A DNA stretch of 64,000 bases. Origin: Halopseudomonas salegens (GTDB lineage Bacteria > Pseudomonadota > Gammaproteobacteria > Pseudomonadales > Pseudomonadaceae). How positions within the stretch are numbered: position 1 is the first letter of the stretch; each line of letters starts with the position of its first letter. Location of the stretch: positions 1,488,001 to 1,552,000 of the forward strand of contig NZ_LT629787.1 of assembly GCF_900105655.1 (NCBI RefSeq), in the 5' to 3' direction. The notes under the pieces were generated by a model. The model was given only the letters and a program-made list of their open reading frames with translations, did not search any database and was not told the origin of the DNA. This document shows, piece after piece, positions 58,811 to 64,000 of this stretch. The translations under genes and the position numbers were made by a program.

Positions 58811-58878
58811 GGCATCGAGGTGTGGTTTTTCGGTTTAGGCAGGCACACGATTCCGCTCAAGCGGTGACCTTCCGTTCT
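58811..58878. repeat. Dispersed intergenic repeat, copy 2
   Basis: Aligns with 54965-55037 in the same orientation. It begins about 20 bases after the stop of the hypothetical secreted protein. Confidence 0.6.
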
Positions 58879-59008
58879 GAGGTCGACGAGGTAAATTGGC
58901 AGAGGCGATGTGGCAGAAAAAATCCGTGACCTTTTGGCAAGCAGGTAAACTGGCCACATGTGATTCATTGGCAAGGGAGTCGGTTAATCCCCTTTGCCTG
59001 CAAAACGG

Positions 59009-59389
59009 ATGATTGTGATGCTTGTATATTTTCTGGTCGCCTGTGACCGCCTGGAAGAAAAGCGGGAAAAGAAACTGCGGCAGAACCTGCCAGAACTGCA
59101 GGCTGCCTTGCAGACCTATGCAGGTGCCAACGCGGCCAACAGTGTCACCCTGATCAATGCCTGTGACAGTGAAGATTGCGCCGAGTGGGAGCTGGGCATC
59201 AGCCAGCCGGTGAAGAAAAACATTCACCTGAATTTTCCGGTGAATCTGTTTAATGACCTGGCCAGGCAATATGGAATTGATTGTGAAGTGGGTTATATCG
59301 AGGATGACGAACGCGAGCCGGTGACTTTTTTCGGCAAGCAGGAGGGCCTTGGTGAGGCCTTTTTGATCGCGGAGTATCTGGGGCTATAG
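59009..59389 (+). CDS. Hypothetical protein, acidic
   Basis: The 126-residue protein begins MIVMLVYFLVACDRLEEK, a short hydrophobic stretch ending in a Cys like a minimal lipobox (FLVAC), followed by a helical region and LNFPVNLFNDLARQYGIDCEVGYIEDDERE. I took the ATG at 59009; a TTG at 58994 is in frame. No clear ribosome site. No family recognised. Confidence 0.5.
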   Translation: MIVMLVYFLVACDRLEEKREKKLRQNLPELQAALQTYAGANAANSVTLINACDSEDCAEWELGISQPVKKNIHLNFPVNLFNDLARQYGIDCEVGYIEDDEREPVTFFGKQEGLGEAFLIAEYLGL

Positions 59390-59462
59390 CTGGCGCTACT
59401 GTTTTGCCGAGGGTGCGCCGGGCTCAACGACTGTAAGGGATGCTCAGGCTGTTTGGCGCGCC

Positions 59463-60716
59463 CTACTCGGCAAACCCTGCCAATTCGCGAATCAGCGCCC
59501 GTTCTTCCGGCAGTTCCAGCGTGCTTTCGGCGCGCACCAGGGCGATGCGGGCATGTTGTTTGGCGGCAGCGGCCATGGCGGAATTGTCTGCTCTGGACAG
59601 GGCGTGAAACGCCTTTTGCAACCGCACCATGACTTCGATGGCGTTGGCGCCGTCACGGGCAATGGCGGTAAAGGCGTCGTCAAACATGTCCTTCACGCAA
59701 AGCTCGGGGGCCTCTACACGCTCGCAAGCGGGTTTGGGCTCTTCGTCCAGCGGCTCTGCCCAGTCGCTGAGCAGCCTGACCAGTACGCCGATGACGGTGA
59801 TTGCGGAGCCCGGGTCGTTAACCCCGGGAGACAGCGCCCGGCCGGCTATCTCCGAGAGCACCACCAGGCCAAAGCGTGGGTCATTATCGTACAGACGCTC
59901 ACGACCAACTTCGAAGGCGTCGATCACCTCATCGAACTTGCCATCATGCCCCCTGTCGTCATCAAAGCGAACATAGGCCAGAGGGCGGTCGCCGGCGATA
60001 AAGGTGCCTGGCAGCGCGGCAACCTGCACACGGGCCTTGGTTTTCACGGCCCATTCCTGCAATGCGTCGATAGCGATGTGCTGTACATAGCCAATCTGTC
60101 GGGTGCACACGGGGTGGCCGTCGGTGTTGATAGCCTTGACGGGTACGGCGCCCATGGCCGGACGCTTGCGCCGCTGAAGCAAGGCTGCCCGGGTCGCCAT
60201 TTCGACCTTTTCAACGGTGTTATCCAACCGGCCAAGACGGGCAATGCGGTCAACCCAGCGCACAAAGGTCAGGATGACCAGGGCAAAGACCAGGGCCGTC
60301 AGCGCGAAAAGCGCCGTCAGGCCGACAGGCTGAAACAGCGCGTTCTTGGTTGCGGTCAAGCCGACAATGCTGAAAATGAAAGCCGCAACAAATACCGACA
60401 AGGCGTTCTGCGACAGGTCATCCGCCACAATCAGGGTGAATGATCGCGGTGTTGCGGTATTGCTGGCGGAGGCATAGGCCGACACCATGGAGGCAACGGC
60501 AAAGGTAGCGATAACCAGCATGCTGGCGGCCATGACCGACAACAGGGCCTCTACCGAGTCGCTGCTGATACGCGGAATGCTGTCGCTCAGCTCAAGCTGA
60601 TCCGCCATGTTGGCGAGCCATACGCCGCCGATTGACAGCAAGCAGGCTGCCAGTGGTTTGATCCACAAGCGTTCGCCTAGACGCCGGACGAGGAACTGGA
60701 GCTTTTCATGCAGCAT
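59463..60716 (-). CDS. DUF2254 membrane protein
   Basis: The 417-residue protein has four N-terminal helices (PLAACLLSIGGVWLANMAD, LLSVMAASMLVIATFAVASMVSAY, LSVFVAAFIFSIVGL, LTALFALTALVFALVILTFVRWVDRI) and a long soluble C-terminal domain with GRERLYDNDPRFGLVVLSEIAGRALSPGVNDPGSAI, a DUF2254 signature. Function unknown. ATG at 60716 is chosen where the homology begins; 60767 is in frame. Confidence 0.8.
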   Translation of the reverse strand: MLHEKLQFLVRRLGERLWIKPLAACLLSIGGVWLANMADQLELSDSIPRISSDSVEALLSVMAASMLVIATFAVASMVSAYASASNTATPRSFTLIVADDLSQNALSVFVAAFIFSIVGLTATKNALFQPVGLTALFALTALVFALVILTFVRWVDRIARLGRLDNTVEKVEMATRAALLQRRKRPAMGAVPVKAINTDGHPVCTRQIGYVQHIAIDALQEWAVKTKARVQVAALPGTFIAGDRPLAYVRFDDDRGHDGKFDEVIDAFEVGRERLYDNDPRFGLVVLSEIAGRALSPGVNDPGSAITVIGVLVRLLSDWAEPLDEEPKPACERVEAPELCVKDMFDDAFTAIARDGANAIEVMVRLQKAFHALSRADNSAMAAAAKQHARIALVRAESTLELPEERALIRELAGFAE

Positions 60717-60837
60717 TGTTCGCACCTTGTCGTCCTTGTTGCTGCGCACCTTGATGCCGGTCCGCAATGCCTAGCATAACCGGCAGCCAGTTGCGCCAGA
60801 TAGTGCAGCGTAAAAGCACCCGCTTTTTCAATAACAA

Positions 60838-61941
60838 TCAAGGTACCAGAGCGGTAAAACAAAAGCTCTGCACATAAAGCCCCTCGGTATCATCGTAACC
60901 ATTGGCGTAAGCGAAGTTCGCTCTGAAGCCATTGACCGTCGTCTCTCGCGTGTCGGGAAAGGCCGGATAATATTTACCGGTATCCGGGAATATCGGCGAG
61001 TTCATATTGGAGAGCATGACCACCGGAACGCTAGCCAGGGGCGAATTGAAGTTGACCCGGTAGTAACGATAATCCTCAGTCGAGGTCGAACAATCGCCTC
61101 CCAGGCACTGAGCAGTCCAGTCGCCTGAGCCCGCATTCATGATGCTGCCATCAAAGTTGACGCAGCCATGGACGATTCGAGATACCCCTTGCGCTCCACC
61201 AGCAGGACCTGGCTCCCCCTGAATACCCTGTGGACCGGGTTCACCTTGTGGTCCAGGCACCCCTTGGTCCCCCTGAGCCCCTGCCGGACCCGGTTCACCT
61301 TGCGGGCCTTGTATGCCGGTTTCACCTTGCGGGCCTTGCGGGCCTTGAGGTCCTTCAGGGCCTTCTGGTCCAGCAGGTCCGATCAGGCTGACGCCAGCCG
61401 GCCAGCTTCCGGCAGTCTTCGGACCATAGAGCATGCTGACTGATTGATCATAGAAGAGATCACCATCATTTCCCTGTGTATCCACGGGTGCACCGGTACC
61501 GGACAGAATGGTTCGGCCGTTCTCACCCTGAAGCCCCTGAGGCCCGGGCGGCCCTGGAAGTCCAGGCACCCCTTGGTCCCCCTGAGCCCCTGCCGGGCCG
61601 ATGTCACCTGCTGGTCCCTGAGGACCCTCAGGTCCGGCTGGTCCCGCTGGACCTTCGGGCCCAACGGCGACACCTGTGGCACAAGGGCCGAGTTGACCGT
61701 TGGCAGCGTCGTGACACAGCACCGTATCGGTGTCAGGGGACCCCGTGATTCCTGGCAGCCGTACGATGCCGGCATCATCCACACGCAAATAGGTAGTGCC
61801 ACCGTCGTCCTTGATCACAAAGGCGCCCCCTGATGGCAGGGTTGCGATGATTTCATTGGCCATCAAGGGTGCTGAAGCTATCAGCCCTGCCACAACCAGC
61901 ATGAAACAAGGAGTTTTATGGGCATTATCCCTTATCAACAT
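60838..61941 (-). CDS. Secreted collagen-like (G-X-Y) repeat protein
   Basis: The 367-residue protein has a signal peptide ([14 protein letters not shown]), an N-terminal domain ([20 protein letters not shown]), a first Gly-X-Y block at about residues 94-145, a short linker ([19 protein letters not shown]), a second Gly-X-Y block at about 187-252, and a C-terminal domain of about 110 residues with four cysteines. The repeats should form a collagen-like triple helix at the cell surface. DNA in both blocks is repetitive, so recombination is possible. Role unknown; adhesion is inference. Confidence 0.8.
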   Translation of the reverse strand: MLIRDNAHKTPCFMLVVAGLIASAPLMANEIIATLPSGGAFVIKDDGGTTYLRVDDAGIVRLPGITGSPDTDTVLCHDAANGQLGPCATGVAVGPEGPAGPAGPEGPQGPAGDIGPAGAQGDQGVPGLPGPPGPQGLQGENGRTILSGTGAPVDTQGNDGDLFYDQSVSMLYGPKTAGSWPAGVSLIGPAGPEGPEGPQGPQGPQGETGIQGPQGEPGPAGAQGDQGVPGPQGEPGPQGIQGEPGPAGGAQGVSRIVHGCVNFDGSIMNAGSGDWTAQCLGGDCSTSTEDYRYYRVNFNSPLASVPVVMLSNMNSPIFPDTGKYYPAFPDTRETTVNGFRANFAYANGYDDTEGLYVQSFCFTALVP

Positions 61942-62000
61942 GACTGCTCTCTCAAATAGTGGATCACTGGGTTAATGGCGGTGCGGATTCAGCATTATGC

Positions 62001-62434
62001 CTAAAAAGAGTAACGTGCGGATAACCAGAAACGTGGATCTTTCTGTTCATCCTCGGACGCCGCGTCGCCGCTGGTTTGTGCTGCCATGGCTGCATCAAGT
62101 GACCAGCCCGCCTGAGTGTAGCGTACACCAATACCTGCGCCAGCTATAGACTCACTGGTTTCATCCGCATAGCTCTGGCGTGCAGCATGATCATAAAAGG
62201 CATAGGGCACAATCGACGCCGTGGCCTGGTAGCGGACTTCCGTCTGGGTCAACCACACCCGACAGCCACTTGCCTCGCCAAGCGGATACGCCCTGACACC
62301 CCGCGGGCCGCCAAGGCTTTTGGTTTGCGATGAATCCAGCTGGGTGTCAGCCCACTGAATATCACCCCGGGCCATTAACGAAAAGCCATAACGGTTATTC
62401 TGCGCGAAGCTCGCTACGACTGCAAATCGCCACT
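62001..62434 (-). pseudogene. C-terminal remnant of a TpsB/FhaC-type outer-membrane transporter
   Basis: The frame is open from about 62434 (FAVVASFAQNNRYGFSLMARG) through ATG 62375 to 62001. The signature SLGGPRGVRAYPLGEASG and final ARYSF are the last strands of a two-partner-secretion transporter. Most of the protein, including both POTRA domains and most of the barrel, is absent, and no complete gene is nearby. It abuts the DUF7693-type gene. Confidence 0.7.
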
Positions 62435-62454
62435 ATCAACATGACTGAGCGCCC

Positions 62455-62757
62455 TTACAATTGGGCCAGAGTTTGCTCCAGCCGTGCACGTTCCCAGACG
62501 CTCAACAACTCCAGTGGATCCGTCCCCCGACCGGCCCAGGCACGGCTATCCAGTTGTTGGCCATCAGGCAGCAGGCAACCTGCGCAATAATCCAGCGCAC
62601 CCGCTTCCTTGTTCAGGGTGACGATCCAGCCATCGATCTCGACAGCCACCAGCCCGGAGTGAACGTCACGCCAACGCTGGTGGTCATGCAGGTGCGCGAC
62701 GACAACACCCAGGGACGCGTCCTTGAGGCGTTGATAGACGTCGCGCGCAGAGGCCAC
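62455..62757 (-). CDS. DUF7693-like small protein
   Basis: The 100-residue protein (ARDVYQRLKDASLGVVVAHL, VAVEIDGWIVTLNKEAGALDYCAGCLLPDG, DPLELLSVWERARLEQTL) matches small conserved pseudomonad proteins with a CxxC pair. Function unknown. The start is GTG and overlaps the VOC gene stop. Confidence 0.6.
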   Translation of the reverse strand: MASARDVYQRLKDASLGVVVAHLHDHQRWRDVHSGLVAVEIDGWIVTLNKEAGALDYCAGCLLPDGQQLDSRAWAGRGTDPLELLSVWERARLEQTLAQL

Positions 62758-63137
62758 TAGTTCATCCGGTGCAACGCACAGATCTTGTTGCCGGCCGGGT
62801 CGCGCAGATAAGCGAGATACAGCTTGATGCCATTGCCTTCACGCACACCTGGCGGGTCTTCACAGGTGACACCGCCATTGGCCAGGCCAGCCGCATGCCA
62901 GGCATCGGCCTGCTCCGGGCTGTCAACGGCAAAACCGATGGTGCTGCCATTGCCGTGAGAGGCTGGCTCACCATCGATGGGCTTGCTCAAGGCAAAAGTG
63001 CCGGTCTTGGTGAAGTAGAAACAACGGCCCTTGGGGTCGATAACCCCGGGTTTGCAGCCAATAACGCCGAGCACTTCATCGTAAAACGCCTTGGATGTCG
63101 CGATATCATTGGCACCGAGCATGACGTGACTGAACAT
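62757..63137 (-). CDS. VOC family (glyoxalase/dioxygenase fold) protein
   Basis: The 126-residue protein starts MFSHVMLGANDIATSKAFYDEVLG and has SPEQADAWHAAGLANGG and YLAYLRDPAGNKICALHR, typical of single-domain VOC metalloenzymes. Substrate unknown. An AAGGA sequence precedes ATG 63137. Confidence 0.85.
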   Translation of the reverse strand: MFSHVMLGANDIATSKAFYDEVLGVIGCKPGVIDPKGRCFYFTKTGTFALSKPIDGEPASHGNGSTIGFAVDSPEQADAWHAAGLANGGVTCEDPPGVREGNGIKLYLAYLRDPAGNKICALHRMN

Positions 63138-63226
63138 GAATTTTCCTTGTGTACACAATTTTTCTGGCACCAGGATACTACCGAGGTTGCCCTGCCTCGT
63201 ACAGTTCAGCAGGCGAATGATTGCAT

Positions 63227-63691
63227 TCAGCGCCTGATGCCGGAGTCCCTGGCCCAGCGGTACAACCAGGCAAAGAATCCTGACCCCAGAACCATCGCCA
63301 GCCCGAGTGCAAACACCAGCAATGAACCATAGGCAAGACTGCCGGACGCCGTATAGGTGCCCATCAGAACCCCGGCATGCTGCACCAGCAGATACACCCC
63401 AATCAGAAAGAGGCCTGCCCGCACGAGTTCATCCTCCTTGACCACCACTCCCGGCTCGCTCTCTCCGTGAATCCGGTTGGCCAGAGCACCGGCAAAAAAC
63501 CACAGTAAAATACCCGCCACGATGGGCAGCAGAATCATCGCCAGCAACATGGGAAACAACTCGTTTTGCCACATGTCACGAGCATCTGCATTGAACAGGA
63601 TGGGCGCGACCGACAGCAGGTTTTGCAGGGCCAGGTAGAGTCCCAGGACTTTAATCAGCAATATCGAAAAGGGTTTCATGCGTTGATCCAT
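63227..63691 (-). CDS. Hypothetical four-helix membrane protein
   Basis: The 154-residue protein has hydrophobic helices (FSILLIKVLGLYLALQNLLSV, MLLAMILLPIVAGILLWFFAGALA, AGLFLIGVYLLVQHAGVL, GSLLVFALGLAMVLGSGFFAWLY). No family recognised. The start is uncertain: ATG 63691 or ATG 63679. Confidence 0.55.
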   Translation of the reverse strand: MDQRMKPFSILLIKVLGLYLALQNLLSVAPILFNADARDMWQNELFPMLLAMILLPIVAGILLWFFAGALANRIHGESEPGVVVKEDELVRAGLFLIGVYLLVQHAGVLMGTYTASGSLAYGSLLVFALGLAMVLGSGFFAWLYRWARDSGIRR

Positions 63692-63833
63692 CAAGCAGTG
63701 GAGTGGCGTGGTTATCGGTTCGCTGGGTATGTCATCGCAATAGCTTCAAACCGTCAACAAAAGATCATTGGCAGGTCACACAGCTCGCCCAAGCTGACGC
63801 TCTCAGGATTCCCACGCAATGAGAGGATAGTTC

Positions 63834-64000
63834 ATGCGATCTGTATTCCTAGGCAGCGCCCTGATTCTGTGCACCCTGCCCCTGGCTGGTTGCCTCAGTT
63901 CAAGCTCCAGCTCCGACGACGCCACTGACGATTCAGCCAGTGCCTTTTCCCTGCAACTGCTGCACTTTGCCGATGTCGATGGCGGCGGTACGGCAGCCAT
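63834..64000 (+). CDS. Lipoprotein, 5'-nucleotidase/metallophosphatase-like, N-terminal fragment
   Basis: The first 55 codons are in the window. A signal peptide ends in the lipobox LAGC, followed by a Ser-rich linker and then FSLQLLHFADVDGGG, which resembles the first metal-binding strand (LLHxxDxDG) of UshA-type 5'-nucleotidases. A GAGAGGA ribosome site precedes the ATG. The gene runs off the right edge. Confidence 0.65.
   Translation, partial: MRSVFLGSALILCTLPLAGCLSSSSSSDDATDDSASAFSLQLLHFADVDGGGTAA

Noticed and set aside
53900..59400. Chromosomal integron cassette array
   Set aside because: Repeats are few, genes are in both directions, no integrase gene is present, and typical attC core sites were not seen.
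60838..61941. CRISPR-like or satellite repeat array
   Set aside because: The repetitive DNA is in frame and encodes Gly-X-Y triplets of a secreted collagen-like protein.

Overview
The window looks like a chromosomal segment of a Pseudomonas-lineage gammaproteobacterium, possibly a marine or Halopseudomonas-type relative. The main reason is the nitrate-respiration cluster: narXL diverges from narK-usp-narK-narGHJI, which is followed by a parvulin-type isomerase gene and moaA, and anr, dnr and nnrS lie beside it. Species placement is inference; no rRNA gene is present.

Layout. 1-8.6 kb: general genes (pirin, the oxygen sensor Anr, a FemAB-like protein, a DUF2057 lipoprotein, a porin, a LysE exporter, a DUF945 protein). 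8.1-29.3 kb: a denitrification and molybdenum-cofactor block with nnrS, dnr, moaA, a PPIase gene, narIJHG, two narK-type transporters with a universal stress gene between them, narXL, a DGC-type cysteine protein, moeA, moaB and moaEDC. A perfect Fnr/Anr box lies in the narK-narX intergenic region. 29.9-40.1 kb: an iron-acquisition block with three membrane proteins (DUF3325, PepSY-TM, DUF3649), three TonB-dependent siderophore receptors, a shortened FecR-like protein and a FecI-type sigma factor that has a Fur-box-like site upstream. Three transcription units here carry the same two-part upstream motif, proposed to be the sigma factor's promoter.

40.3-54 kb: DUF1835 and acyl-CoA dehydrogenase genes, then tRNA-Sec (selC). 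Next comes an AT-rich patch of decayed Rhs toxin/immunity remnants and an IS256-type transposase tail. Beyond that is a selenium operon read leftward: a thioredoxin-fusion protein, a UGSC selenoprotein with an in-frame UGA, selA and selB. The selenoprotein is easily mis-called as two short proteins. It is the most interesting system here: the decoding machinery and a client selenoprotein sit in one operon. Two toxin-antitoxin pairs (Xre-RES and BrnT-BrnA) follow.

54-64 kb: mostly poorly characterised genes (LytTR regulator, DUF2306, zinc-ribbon, SnoaL-like, DUF2254, a collagen-like secreted protein, a truncated TpsB, VOC, a partial 5'-nucleotidase lipoprotein). Two families of short dispersed intergenic repeats occur here. 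No CRISPR array, rRNA or intact transposon was seen.
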